A stretch of DNA of 64,000 nucleotides from Acanthaster planci (Eukaryota > Echinodermata > Asteroidea > Valvatida > Acanthasteridae), in assembly GCF_001949145.1 (NCBI RefSeq), contig NW_019091620.1:149617-213616 (forward strand). The letters run 5' to 3'. A program made the position numbers and the translations under genes. Shown in pieces: positions 38,001-51,708 of the stretch. Position 1 is the stretch's first letter, and each line of letters starts with the position of its first letter. The notes under the pieces are model-generated. The model ran no database searches, had not been told where the DNA came from, and was given only the letters and a program-made list of their open reading frames with translations.

Positions 38001-41000
38001 AATTCAAAGTTGGGTTATTTCATCTGTGTCTTGCACGCAGATGTGTATGGTTAAACTCTGTCTACCCCCAGACTTTAGGGGCATAAATATTTATATGTGC
38101 CCTTATAGCACTCATAACATGGGAAATCTGATTTTTGGCACAACGCAATATTGTTTTATAGTGTTTTGGACCTTATGGTTTCATCAAGTTTTGTCACCTG
38201 GTCTTTAAGCAAATGACAGATAGGTCTTCACTTCATCTTGAATGAAGTTTTAACAAAAGGGTAACAGTTTTTTTCAAAATATTGATGAGGTACATGCACC
38301 TAATGTACAGGCACTGAAACACATTTACAAAGTCATGTTCTCCCAAATAAACTTTTGAATAAGTTTAAATATAACAAATGACAGGTTAGGTGGAAATGGG
38401 TGGAAAAGATTCATTCATTTAATGCCATCGAGGAACTCCAACCCCAACATTTGAGGAAGTTCAACAGCCTTTACATAGTGCAGCTGGGAAAGTTTGGTCC
38501 ACTTGAAATGCTACCAGCAAAATTTATCCTGCCCCTACAAAGACAGACCAAACAACTGCATTTCCATTAAACTGTGCCATTATGATTACACATACTGGTG
38601 TATGAATTCACCACTCAATAATACTTTTCACAGCCTAAATTACAAGAATATGCTGGTGGTTTTGACCATACAATGATTGCATACTATCTTGGAGCAAATT
38701 TTAAAAGAAAAGCAGGTAGGTACTGTAGTACCATCTTAATCGTGGATCACAGAACAATCAGATAAACTACGAAGCCACAAGAGTGATATTTCTGACAGTC
38801 TACAATCTGCATACCCACTTTGGATCTCCAATGATTCTGTATCCAGGGTTAACTGTTCTAATCTACATTTATCAGTATCATTTAGAGCATTGGGTAATAA
38901 TTTCATTTTGTGAAACCATGTGCATGTTGTCAGTTCACTGATAGACCTACATCCCTTGCTGGACTGACTGTTGAGTCCAAAATTAAAATTCTACTGCTTG
39001 TTATTACTTGACAAAAGAATAAGAAATTTTTGTACCCTTATTTGACATGATTAAGGCCAGTGATGAGTGTCAAAATAAGTTATACCCAACCCAAAATGGA
39101 GGGTACCCAGTTCCATTTTCAATCTCTGATATCCACAAAACAACCTTGTATGGCTCAACTTATTTTTATAAGTCTGCCATTGAAAAATTTAAAAAAAGGC
39201 CCACAAGAAAGCTCCAAAATAACTTCTGGGTTATTCCACTTCAGTGACACAGAAGCATTAAAGTGCTGTGCACATTGCAAGGAAATTGCACAGTTGAATA
39301 AGGCTTCATGGTTTTATTCGTGGCTTTATGTTTCCGATAGTGATCAAGGTTCCATGGGGGTGCAGTGTCATGTTTCACAAAGCCTTTAAATGGTCACTTT
39401 GGAAGCCCTTTCAAAAGACAGTCATAAGTAACAGGGTGAACATAGTAAGTCATTCGTTTGTCACAGTTCATTGAAATAATTTGTGACTTGACTCAAGACT
39501 ATTTAGTGACAAACTAGAAGTGCCTGACAATGTCATATATTTTTGTACAACTCTGTGTAGAGGGTTTGAAGCACATGGTTTGCCAGTACTGCCTCATGAA
39601 ATGTAATGCCTTTCTTTCATGTTTTGCTTTGTTTTACATGGTATCTTACTTTCAACTCACTATATTTACTTGTTAACACATTTGTCTTTTAGAGACAAGA
39701 ACAAGTTTCCATATAAGGCAACTACCAGTACTTACAATGTTCATAAATATGCATAATGCGTAAGGGCTGGCACATGGCTTTGGCCAAAGCTTTATGTGCA
39801 GTCCCATATTTTAGAAACATTACCATTATTTTTCACATGCGCCAGGTCTGGCTTTCTCTACAGGTGTTCATTGATAACAAAATACCAGCATTTTATTCCA
39901 CTGAAATTGGCTGTGTCTGAAACATTAATGAAATTGACAAATGTTGGTACCAAATGGTTGCATATGTATGATGACTGATAGGGTTCCTTGATTTAACATA
40001 TTAGCTGTGGGTGTCATCAGGAGGGAGACATATGATAGCAGACTGACAAACCACCAAACTACCACCAACCACCACTAAGCTACAAGTGAGTTGCAATGGA
40101 AGTATGGCAAAGGGTAGAAGGGCATTCTTTCCAATCGTTTGGCAATGTTTCTTGTTAACCGAGTTCAGGCCTGATACAATTCATTTACATTTGACTTTTG
40201 TTGGCTGGATTACAATTTTACTCTGCATTGCCAGAATAGCTAGCCTCTCTTTCACTCCAATCATACAAAAGTCCAACGGTGTGGACTACAGGATAGGTGT
40301 ATGCAATAGCCACAAACAAACAAACTGCAGATCAGTTTCGCGGCAACTCACATTCATATACATGTAAATCCATAACCCCTATGTTTTATCCATTTTTCAT
40401 GTGATCCTAATATGAAAGGGTTGAGCATAATACATTCACCATTACATGTAGCAGGCGGACAGAAATTTAAAGCTCTCAGCTGATACTGATTTTGTCCTTG
40501 TTGGAACGATTTGTATTTGAAGGTAACCTGGTATCATGAGATAAACCTAGTACTACATGTAAACCAGAGAGCATAAATTGCTACATGGGGTACTTTTTTT
40601 TTAAATCAACTACATTCTAATATGTGTGCACCTGTTTTACTCAAAGCTTCATACACCACATCTGCATGGACCATCGATCAATAGGGAAAACAAACAAATA
40701 AATGAAACTATAAAGCAAGGTAACTGAACAAGCCTGGAGAATCTTAACTGTGAAATTTCAATTCACATTCAGCATGAATATTATCCTGTAATATTATTGG
40801 TGTTTCAAGCCATAGGCTATGGTAACACTAAATCACTAGTCTTCAATTTTCAGTGCACTATATTCAATGTCAATACATTGAATTTAAAATCGATTTCCTA
40901 GTTTCTAACAAAACAGGTAAAAATTATTCTACCCAAGGTACACGGCACAGCCTTATCTGTAAATTGTGATTCCTAAATTTCTCATATGGCCAATTAAATT

Positions 41001-43136
41001 TGGTATTTGTTTTACAAGATAAATTTTAAAAAGTACTACTTGACATTGAAACACATACAGGACAAGAAAAACCATTTACAAACTACACACAGTAACATCA
41101 TAAAAACATTTTTCTGACACAACTGAATACAATACATGAGGTCCCAAAGCATAATTTCAAACCTTGGGCACACAGTGTGGACTGTACTTCTGAATGTAAC
41201 GAGATGGAAGCTAAACATACAATTACTTCTGAGTCTCTGACAAATATAAGCTTGTTCTATGCAAGACTTAATCTTTTTTGGTTAGAGGGTACATATTTTT
41301 CTACATGAGATTTTCCCAGTTACAAAGTGGTTCCACTTTCAGGTACAAATACAAATGATTGTGATTTTGTTCTGGATTCTGTGTAAACATGAGAGCAAGT
41401 TAACTTGACCATCCCTGTAATCAAATCAACATGAAATATGAATCCTGTACAGAATTGAATTGAAAATCATCAACAGTGAGATATCTAGCCAATATTCCAG
41501 GGTTGTATCAAAGAAGAAAAGCGACACAAAACACCACGTACCTGCCATCCTGCGTGTTCATCACCAAATGAAAATATGAGGGTTGGGAATTTGGACATGT
41601 ACATCCAGCCACAATGCTAACTTCTAAATGACCAGAGTTTTATGGTCATTACAAAAGATGATGGTACCTTGCAAGCACAAAACAAGTAGAACATATGGGG
41701 CCCAACTGACTTAATTACAAAATATATTAAAATAAATTATCAATTAATGGCGTGCCAAAAGACAAGAATGGGAATTTGGCATCAATTACTGAACAAATAC
41801 ATGTACAAAGAAAAAATGACTGGTTCAAATCAACTATTTTGATCTCTTTTCAAACTTTCAGGAGCTTATACCATTAGGACATGTTTGACATCAATCCCAA
41901 CTCTTGCTGTTGTTTACTGAATGTATTTCAGCAAGGATACTGCACTAAAACAAAAAACGTACCTAACTGTTACAGTTAAACGTGAAATGCTAAATTTCAC
42001 AGCACAGATTGGGAAGATGCATTATGAGGTGATTGAGTTTCAGTATTTGTTTAAATGCTACCCTTCTTCCTCAGGATAATAAGCTCAACCTCTTTCAAGT
42101 CACAGTAAAATAAGTATCATGCACTCAAGATACCTGAATTACCTTCACTAACTCTGGTTCAATAGCTACCCATTTTTCACCAATAATTGAGCAGACCACT
42201 GGATATTCCACACTAACAAATCACAGGATGGCATTTAACAGTAAAACAGTCATAATCACCAAACACAGTATAGGCACGGCTGTATGCACAATACAGAAAG
42301 GTAAAACCCTAATATTCATCCACACAGAAAATAGGACTTAACAGTAATTTACTGAATAACAAAACAACCCACAGGATCACAAATTCCTTGTGTTATCTTT
42401 ATCACACAAGCCGGGGTCCATCAGGCCTCCTCATATGATCAGTATTATGCTCACTTGAAGTCTAACAATAAAGTACACATACCAGCAAAATATGACAACT
42501 GTATCTAGTTGTACCAATTGGTAGCCTTGGCCAAATGTTTCATAATGGTGTATACAGCCTCTTCAAAACACAGCTTATTTAACATATACTGCATAACTAT
42601 AAGGAAAGTGCTTGGAACTTAGGGAAATGGTCAGTTGAATATAAATCAACAGTTCCTCTGTTTAGGAGATACATGTTCCTATGTACTGATAGTATGTGTA
42701 CACTACATACTAGGCAGGGGTCATGGCTCTCCATGTGATTTTTCACAGTGGGAACCCCTTCTCTGACATACTACTACAAAATATATTATAATATATTATC
42801 ATTTCAAGGGGAAAGACGTAACATCAAACTACAATAAAATTCTCCCCTCCCAAAAGAAGATTAACAAAATAACTCAGCCCTGTACACGTAAGTCTACATG
42901 TAGGCTACACGTACTCTAGGCCTACATGTACATGTATGTATTCCAGAAGTACTAGTAGATTCCTTACATTTTCAATAAACCCTGAACATATGGGTTCATT
43001 CCCAATCCCACTCACATGGTGACTAAAAAGGGATCCAGAGATTTGATGTTGAAAGTAATCATGTTCCATGCTGGTCAACATACTTGTTTCGACACACACA
43101 CCAACCCGTACAAATGCAGTCATACACATGTCTGTT
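35078..43136. other. no gene seen; intergenic region
   Basis: This is the spacer between the candidate nervy first exon and the end of the next upstream minus-strand gene. No exon with matching splice sites is supported. A perfect 17-bp palindrome CTCAATTTCAAATTGAG lies at 35,254-35,270, just upstream of the candidate first exon. No TATA box is obvious. Confidence 0.4.
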
Positions 43137-43142
43137 TTTATT
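43137..43142 (-). terminator. polyadenylation signal AATAAA of the unnamed gene
   Basis: AATAAA on the minus strand about 115 bases beyond the stop codon at 43,257. The spacing supports the exon call. Confidence 0.5.
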
Positions 43143-43256
43143 GTTATCTGCATTGAAAGTACACTTAGCGAGCCCAAGGAAGCAAACATCAATTTGATCA
43201 GGCTCCCTGCGGCCCAGGCCAACATCAAAGATTATGACGGTACCTGCTTGTTACTG

Positions 43257-43460
43257 TTATGATTCAGAGTCACTGATGCGCAGGAAAGACACATGTTGTA
43301 AAGCTTCCCCTGACTGTTTGAACACTACTGTGTAAGGGATTGATAAAGACAGAAATTTACCAGCAGAATCTAGGAATATGAACAATGTATCTTCAAGGTT
43401 GACGATGGTGGGTAATTCTTTGTTGAGTAGCTTCAATGGTACGGCAGTTAGTGTTTGCAC
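43257..43460 (-). CDS. terminal exon of an unnamed conserved-looking gene
   Basis: A strong acceptor (GGCCTTCCTTACAC..GTACAG) precedes 43460. The exon reads in phase 0 VQTLTAVPLKLLNKELPTIV, then NLEDTLFIFLDSAGKFLSLS and QHVSFLRISDSES, ending in a TAA at 43,259-43,257. The alternating hydrophobic pattern suggests a beta-rich fold. A polyadenylation signal follows about 115 bases on. The exon joins in phase to the exon at 46,479-46,372 to give GVKIPVEVQTLT. I do not recognise the family. Confidence 0.62.
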   Translation of the reverse strand: MQTLTAVPLKLLNKELPTIVNLEDTLFIFLDSAGKFLSLSIPYTVVFKQSGEALQHVSFLRISDSES

Positions 43461-46371
43461 CTGTACTTAGTGTAAGGAAGGCCATAAGCAGATGAACTTT
43501 CATCAGTTTTTTTCCCAAGATCCATCTTTACTCAACAACAGCTTGTCTTGAAATGCTTTACCCATCAAGAAATGACTGTCCCGTGGAAAACCATTCAACT
43601 GTGTTTGATTTCAATTTTGTTATCCTTTCTATCTTCAATTCATTATCAGAAAAAGATCGAACGTTACCAATCATCTGCCCAAATAGAATAAATCCTACTT
43701 TTTTGCACAAAAAAATCAGATGTACACCGATAAATTGAATGTAGGTTGGTTCTGTTCTGAAAGAATTGTTGCTGTCCTTCACTTTATACAATTGACTGGA
43801 TTTATCACATTAACTGCAACACATCAAATTCCAATAAATGATTTTAGATTTCTTTGAGAAGATCATTCTTAAAAGTACAACATACATCCGGACTCTGAAC
43901 TGCAAACATTATTATTTATTTATTTATTTACTTATTTTACATCTTTTGACATTAAAAGAGTAAATCAAATGAACAAGGGCTGTCAAGGACAAACAAAAGT
44001 ATAAAACTGTCATCCATGCGATGTGTTTGTCCTGACCCCTGTTCAAAAAAAAGTTTTTAAAAAAATAAATAAATTATGAAAGCGTAGAAAAGAATAAATT
44101 GTAAACATACCCTCAAAAACTGCAGTCTGCTTTTATTTTTTAATGCATATGTCTGATAAACCTGAACTCAAAGATCTGTTGTCATTTCACGAGATCAAAG
44201 ACTCCATCTTTCAGTGGTTGAATCAAAAACATCAACAGGATTGTAACAACTTGGGTGCAGTCATTACATAACCACTATGGGCCTCTTCATGGGATCCACT
44301 GGAAACACATGTCTGTGATGTTTGGCATCAAGTGTCTGTCGCAAGGGTCACCTGCAATTTCATGGCAACCTATCACAGGAAGAATGCAGCACATTAGCAA
44401 ATGTCACTCATGTCACTCCATTTACAGCAATGACATTTGCATCACTGGTACTTTGATACTCTTTCAATGGTAAAATTACAGAGTACCAGCAATTTTCCAG
44501 CCATATAAGTGAATGCTTTTTGCAAGTTTCCATGAATGTTTGAGTATGAATTCAGCAACGACGAAAAATTATTTGCCTGTTGGAGGCTGCCCTAGTTTAT
44601 ACATCTGTCTGTCTTCTAGATTTTGTGTCTAAATTTCGCAAGCAATCCTGGGTGTGTTTTGTTCGTGGGACTATAATGAATAGCAGCATGATTTTCAGTG
44701 CTGGTGCCTTGTTGCCAGCTCCAGTATTGTGCTTTATTGGTGTCCGATTTATAAACAGAAGATATCAACTACAATTCTCGGAAATGCTGTGAAGAGAATG
44801 TTTTGTTTTTCCTCTTGTTTCTTATTTGTGGCTCTCAGGAATTTATTTTGCAAAGAAATAAGGGTAATTTGTTTTGGTATTCGTAACTCTGGATAATAAG
44901 GCCTGAACGTCATAGATCTGGTTCCCACCCCTCGAATATATAAAAACTGCAATAATGCATGTGTGGAACCAGATGGCCTCAAGACTATCAGTAGTGGGCA
45001 GTATATACCTGAACTGTCATTTTGAATGACAGCAAAAGCAAAGTGAGTGTATTGGACTTCAACATACACCATCCTTGCGAAAACAGCATGCTTTACATTC
45101 CCATGACCAATCTTGGAGATAATAGCAAGGATTAGGCACCCCTACAAATTTTAGAGGAAGTCTGGATCCTTGCAATGATCACACATGAACCTTTGTGATT
45201 TGGTGGCACTATATCTGTACGATGGTGTTTTTAATGCAATTTCATCACCAGGGACCCCATTTCCAGCACTCCTGTTAAAGGGCTTTAAACCAGGCTACTG
45301 ATACACATGCAATTAAGATAACAAGGTCATTTGTTTCACACCTCAAAAGCTCAGTTTATTTAAACATGGAGGTAGAAAAATTTAAAATAACTGGGAAGCA
45401 AACAAAGTCTGGTCACTGGGTGTTGAAGGGAAAAGATGACCACACATAACACTGCCTGAGGTCACTGCCATTCCTACAGTGGTAAATGGGGGAGGGCATG
45501 TTCCACTCTGATATCTCTCCATTGCAAACGTTGAGAGGTAGCGTTGTTGGATCTGAACCCCTGGTCCCAGTTTCTTTAACTGAACACACATACTTCCTTA
45601 TCAATAATAAATATGTACATGTAGAATCTCCCTGCCAACACAGCCATGCAATGAAGTAGACCTCACCTTGTAAAAGTGAAATTTATGAAATACTTGCACT
45701 TTGACTACTCTATGATAAATGTACTTCAAGTTAGCAGTTTAAGGCCTGAAACAAATCGGATGTTACTTCTTTCTCAAACACTGCCACTCTGTTGAAGATG
45801 GAGGTGAGTTCCTAAATTGAATCTTCAATCTGGATTAATTCAGGATCTATAAGTCAACTCAGCAGATCATCTCCCTGCTCACAAAATAAATGTATACCCA
45901 TTTCATGCAATCAGGAAGAATATTAGCCTCACCGATCAACTGCAATATTAACTTGGAGTAAAGCTCCAAGCAATCGAAAGATCTCGATTTTAAGTTCAGT
46001 GGCATAAGAAACACACTACGAAAATATCTTCAGATGGAGAACGCCACTTATGACTGCACACAGTGTTCAGATAGATTTAACCAAAGGGTCAATAACTTTC
46101 AGTTCTGAGACCCAATGCAGCCTTTGGACCATTAAGATCCAATTTAAACACATTCACTGCAAATACCTGGAAATGACACAAACCTTAACCACCACACCAC
46201 CTCTCTATCTGAACCAGCTGCACCCCATGTAGGGGGTACATGTAAACTTCTGGATTGCCTTCCCAACTGTACAAATTGCACCTGGAAATATGTGGCATTC
46301 AAGCAAGGTAGAGCTCACCAGTTCTTGTTATAAAACCTTTCCAGCTGCCTGTCCAAACATGAAATTCCTAC
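43461..46371 (-). other. probable intron of the unnamed gene
   Basis: Contains a TTTA microsatellite at 43,911-43,938. At about 45,030-44,930 a minus-strand stretch (FAFAVIQNDSSGIYCPLLIV) looks protein-like but lacks a good donor. Confidence 0.4.
43911..43938. repeat. (ATTT)n microsatellite
   Basis: Seven or so imperfect ATTT units. Confidence 0.8.
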
Positions 46372-46479
46372 CTCCACAGGGATCTTCACACCAGGTTGCA
46401 TTGAGCCTAGTGCCCTCAGGCAAGATACGAAGGTCATATATCTCATGACAAATTTCAGACCACAGATGAACTGTATCAT
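46372..46479 (-). CDS. internal exon of the unnamed gene
   Basis: Acceptor TTGTCATATGCAG and donor GAG|GTAGGA delimit exactly 36 codons, phase 0 at both sides: MIQFICGLKFVMRYMTFVSC, then LRALGSMQPGVKIPVE. It joins in phase to the terminal exon at 43,460. A second frame is also open through the same exon (DDTVHLWSEICHEIYDL), which would need different phases on both sides. I prefer phase 0 because it fits the terminal exon and the exon at 56,991-57,105. Confidence 0.45.
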
Positions 46480-48379
46480 CTGCATATGACAAGAATGGAT
46501 TATTTGAAGAAAACACTGTATATATATAAGATGCAGTAAAAGAGTCAATGAGCATACAGACCACTCTCATGTTGCCTACAACCTTTATGGGAAGCCAAAG
46601 TTTGAAGAAATATCACCTTTTGGTTAGTTTTCAATTTTCCCTCATACTCATTTAAAACAGACATTTGTCCAATTATTTTTAAATTCAGTTGTTTTTCATT
46701 TAGTATTTAGAAGTACATGTATTATTACCTGGTGTTCTGAAAGTTGTGTCAGATTTTCAACACTTTGCCAGTTATTCTTTTATTTTTGTACTACCAACGA
46801 CCAACCATAGGTTTAACAGCCACTTGTAGGAAAAACACATCTGTGACTTCACAAGAGCAGACCACAATTTGGGCTTAGAGCTATTCCCTTTCTCAATGAA
46901 AGACAATGACAGAAAATGTACCATGCAGCTACATGTATCTATCTTTATTACTTTGTGAATGTCTATAATACATTTGTATCAAACATAGTGGTTTTAACTG
47001 TAACCATATTTCAGAACACTTCAAGGTAAAAATAAGTGAATTGAAAATGGTCTAAATGCGATTAAATGTGAGTCTGCGGTGAAAGTCAATAGAGTTCTTG
47101 AGGGCATCATGTACAAAGTGAGAAGAACTGAATCAGAATTTCGGAAATTTGGTGAATTACTTTGGAAAATGTCCTTTAAATACATCTGAACAGCCACACC
47201 TCTGACCACACCTGCCAGGGTGCAGCTGGCCCCTGGCCTAACCTTCCACACTTCATGAACACACCCTCATACCCCCCAGGAAGTCATCAGCTTTCACTCA
47301 AACCCACCTGTTTTACAACTAACACCTGTTGCACACCTAGCTATTTCTACTCCATTATTTTTTATAGAGCTAGGCACAAGCTGGGTGATTCATCCTGATT
47401 GGCTAACCTCCAAGTTGGAGGCCATAGCCAGTGTGGCAATATTTTGTGCTGGAACTACCCCCTCAAGCTGTTTACAAAACCAAAATGGTAAAATTAACTT
47501 AACTTAAAGTCCTTAATTTCTACACACCTAAAGTACTGTAACACCCAGTTATTCTGTTGAACCCAGCAAGTCTGTAGGTTGAACCCTGGATACCTGAATC
47601 AACAATCAGAGCATAAAAAATGCTGGTACTTGACTACAGTTTTTTGTGACGCATGACCAGTCCACAAAAAAACCTAACATACACCTGCCACTCGGCAGGT
47701 GTGACTTGCAATCTATATAACTCTTTTTATTTCATGGGATTCAGCTTTAAATGGTGAATAAGGTTTTAAATTTCACAATCAGAAGGACATAAGATTTGAT
47801 TTATACTAAGAAGACAAAATAAAACAAAACATAAAATATCACAGTTGTGAACCTTACATTGTCTGACAAGTGACACTGCATATTCCATACATAGCAGACA
47901 GCTGTAATAATACTACATCATAAATATGCAGCATTCAAAGGAAATGACTCCTTCAAATGACCATAAATGATGACAATACATGTACATGATGCAGAGTTCA
48001 TCCCACTGTTGTGTGTGCCACATCATCCTCTAGAGAGCCAGGCTATTAAGTTACTAGTATGGAGTCAGAGGATGCACAGTTAGGTTCCAGCTTTCAACGT
48101 ACCATACATGTACAATACAATTCACTTACTTAGCCATGGTGCATAAACACAGTTCATCATTCTACTGTGTATGAGGCTGATGGTTGTAGCAGTAATGATG
48201 AAGGTGATGATAATGATGATGATGGGATACAGGAGAGCAGGAGGAAAAATTGCCCTGCTGAACACCTGCTCATCTCCTCATGTCAATATTTAAATGTACT
48301 GAATAATCCAAAAGCCAATGTGATCAATATTCAGGATCTTGTGCCCACAAGTGCATGATCTCGGCCTACATGTGAGATT

Positions 48380-48408
48380 ACATGTACATGTACAGTACAT
48401 GTACATGT
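48380..48408. repeat. 29-bp near-perfect palindrome of ACATGTACATGT units
   Basis: ACATGTACATGTAC, one mismatched centre, then GTACATGTACATGT. It is the most elaborate of the many such motifs in the window. Confidence 0.9.
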
Positions 48409-49901
48409 TGTGTATGTTCCAAAAAGCAGAGTGCCAGCATGCAATGCAATCACTATGCTATGATAGTGTCATGTCAGGCCTCTTTCCTACTATTCCGTTC
48501 ATTTCCATAATATTTTAGATGCCGTAACTTTTTCTTTCATGAGTGTGTTTATACAACTAATAACTACTTCCAATTGTACTCCTAATGTTGGTAATCCATC
48601 TAAAATACTGTTATTATTGTAAAAGCAATTAATTCTGTCTGTTATCAACAATGACTGCGACACAAAGTAAGGTGAGCGTGACATGGACCAGAGAACACTT
48701 ATAAGACATGAACCTTTGATGCCTGTTGACAAAACAATTTATTGAACCTATGCTTTCACCTTCATATTGATCTTGTCTGTGCAATAGATCAGTGACTGGA
48801 AAGAGTGTACAGAAAAAAGCAGGCACACCAGTCAGCCTGTGTATGCTCTTTTGCAAAGCTGGGTGAGAAAAAAATTGAATAGATTTGTGTATGATAGGTT
48901 TGCACTATACTCAGGCAAAGGTATGTTAAAGACCATTCCAATCAAGATGTTAAATCAACTGGTCCTCATCAGTATGTTGTAAAATGCCACTCTACTGCCT
49001 AAGCACAGAAGCTCAACACCAGCAATTGTTAAAATGTCCAGCTCACTTAATCAAGCTAACATCTTTACAATGACTTCCAAAGTAAAATTAGCTTTGGCAA
49101 CCTTTAGGATATGGATTTCTTTCTGCATAAATTTTGAGATGGGGTACGGGGCCTCCTTCAAAGTTCAAACGATCAAATTGGATCACCCCTGGTTTTAGCC
49201 AGTCGACAATGCATTGCTTCAGCCAATGATCTGCCTTCAGTGTTTAGGATTGGGATCAACATTTTTTAAATTAAAAATTCAACTAACCTTACAATCAATT
49301 TACCTTGGAAAAATTGAAACAGTTCCAAATGCTTAACCTTGTTTCAAGAAATCCTCTATAAATATATTCAAATGTTTTCCTCACACAAAAAGAGGGTAAT
49401 TGCAAAATTGTGCTTGTTTGAATTCATCTGTCAGATTTCCAGCTCTCTTCTAAGTTCTAGGTAGCAATCATGGTACTGTATACACAAATTGGTACATGTA
49501 ACAACAGTTGTCAGAGTGTGCAAATTTTGCGCCATCACGTCGAGTGCCATTGCCATTTCACAACAGGTAATGCACAGAGTTGGTTTTGAGTAACCACATA
49601 CATGTACGCACAACTTGTAGAATGAGTGTCCCTACTTTGACACGAATGGAGTACTAATTTGAATGTTTTGTACTATTTTTATTGCATGTTTTGGCTCAAA
49701 GAATTTCTCTAAAAATAGCTTACCTTTATTCAAGGGATCCAGTGCTCTTTCAGCTGAATCTGCAGAATAGAAGAGGTAAGAAGTGACTTACATCACACAG
49801 AAAATGTATCCCTTCCTGAAGTCAGCATGGATTTCAGGGCATTTTGTTCAAATAACAATCAACATTTGAATAACTGGGTTACAGACTGTGATCACCTTTC
49901 A

Positions 49902-50395
49902 TCACCGTTTTCACAAAGAGCCACACGTTGGAAGTAACATTTTTCGATTTCAATTACATTCATGTTGTTAGGGGCCAAAATCTCGCTAAGCACATTTTGC
50001 ATTTTCACGAAGGGACACAGACTTTACAAGTTACTACTCCTCATACATGTACAAAATGTATTGATGGGGAAGGCCGAAAAGTAGGTCAAGTAAGATTTTC
50101 GTTGTCACGAAGAGCCACACTTCTTTGTTACATTTACAGTTAACATGTGTGTCACTTCCCTATGGAAAAATACACAGCAAAGAAGGGTCAAAAAGTAGGA
50201 AAGGTGCACCTTTACTAATTCATTTTGGCTAATTAACCACTGTATTCATTTTAATTTCTTGGTTCAGGCAAAAGTTTACCTCTCAAAGACTCATTGGTAG
50301 TTTTGCAGTTTTAAAATGGGAGAAGCTTCTTGGGCGATTTCTTGAAAACCAGTTTTTCTTCAAAATCTTCATGTGTGGCTTTGTGAAAACGGTGA
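49902..50395. mobile_element. non-autonomous element with about 24-bp inverted ends
   Basis: The left end reads TCACCGTTTTCACAAAG followed by AGCCACAC. The complement of the right end reads TCACCGTTTTCACAAAG followed by CCACAC, so only a 2-base difference separates them. Related sub-motifs (CACGAAGAGCCACAC, CACGAAGGGACAC) recur inside near 50,005 and 50,107, suggesting sub-terminal repeats. No coding capacity and no clear target duplication were found, so the superfamily is open. Confidence 0.68.
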
Positions 50396-51457
50396 CGCTT
50401 TGGGCTCACAGCAAAATAATCTAACCAAGGAATGGACAATGCCAGCTCTTTTCACGAATGCACAATCATCAGAATGAAATTGGATTGCTTTGAGATAAAC
50501 CAGTTAAAAGATGAATACATTATTATGATGGCAAGTGCGATATATTCTTGTGTCCCACAACAAAGCCAGCCAAAATGTAATTCTACTATTACTTATATCA
50601 AGCTGATAATATAATCTAAGCAAAATTGATGGGATCACCGAAGCAATATTTTGATTCAGCATCCAAATTTCCAACAAAAATTGTTCAAAGTTCAGAAGTA
50701 TTTCAACACTACTGCAGCCTTCCGCGTGAGCGATACTGCTACTCGCAGTCATTGCAGGTTCAGTTCCATCATGAGCTGTTCACTGGTTAATGATGCTGAG
50801 CTCCATGCTCTCAATTAATAAGGATGCAGCCAAATTAATTCAAGAGGACAAAATGGAAAATATTTCTTCCAATAACCACACCACACTGATTTGCTTTAGC
50901 ATGTAAAAGCCTTGAATGAATAATCATGTGTATTATAATAGAAGTTATTATTTGGGGTTATTTTACTGTCAATTTATGATACAATTACAAGCATAAAATA
51001 TTCCATATTCATGTGAAATATTGTGAAGGGAAGGCTGTGTAATAGTTTAACAGTTGGTGTGTTTCATATCTTATGTTTATTAATGCTTATTAGATGAAGA
51101 ACATATTTTGTTTGATTCATTCAAGAAAAGAAAAATAATTAGTATTCTGAAGTTAAAAGCCAGAATCGTTTACTAAAATGGAAATTTTGAAGTCTTTGGG
51201 GCCTGATAATTTTTGGAACACTTAGCAGGGAGTTCAGGGCCAACTAAGGTTTCTCCTTTTTTTTGAGTTCGGGTTTAGTGCATTTCTGGTCATTCAGGAG
51301 GTAGTCTATTTTTATCCTAAGACTGAAGCAATATCAGGCATTCATAGCCACCTCTTTCCATCAGGATAATGTTGTCTAAGAAAAAATATTCCAGAATGCA
51401 ATAGCAGCACCCAAAGATTGAACTTGGGGGCCAGACTTGAAGCATGGTGGCAATGTG

Positions 51458-51708
51458 CACTGGTGGATGGAGGGGGGGGGCAGGGACCATGCCTCCCAAA
51501 AAGGGACATTTGTTTTAAGTTTATGAGAAAAGGGGCAACTTTGAGGGACTATTTCATTTCCTTTCCTAAATCTGCAAGAGGACTGCAATTTTTCTTTATT
51601 CAACAGAAAGGTCATAAAAGGTTACATGACAAATAAATTCCCCAATTTGGTGCCCTGAAAATTGTTGGCCCCCCCTAAAAAACTTATTTGGTTCTGGATC
51701 CACCAGTG
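51458..51708. mobile_element. hAT-like MITE, better preserved copy
   Basis: Inverted ends CACTGGTGGAT at the left and ATCCACCAGTG at the right. It has a G-rich tract near the left end and a C-rich tract near the right. The 8 bases outside each end (GCAATGTG and GCTGCGTG) agree at five positions, compatible with a worn 8-bp hAT duplication. It is the same family as 24,436-24,644. Elements beginning CACTGG(C/T)GGATCCAG are common in marine invertebrate genomes (recollection, not checked). Confidence 0.72.

Noticed and set aside
46440-46520. YADD-like residues that suggested a reverse transcriptase
   Set aside because: The residues straddle the acceptor of a better supported exon, and no other reverse-transcriptase motif lies nearby.
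47021-47251. minus-strand open stretch ending in a stop (YLKDIFQSNSPNFRNSD)
   Set aside because: It has an acceptor-like CTGTTCAG, but no phase-compatible link to other exons and no recognisable content.
49724-49759. 36-base candidate microexon on the minus strand (SAERALDPLNK) with good acceptor and donor
   Set aside because: It fits neither the phase-0 chain of the unnamed gene (stop in that frame) nor a demonstrated nervy transcript, although its phase would allow joining to nervy exon 2. It is too short to trust without RNA.
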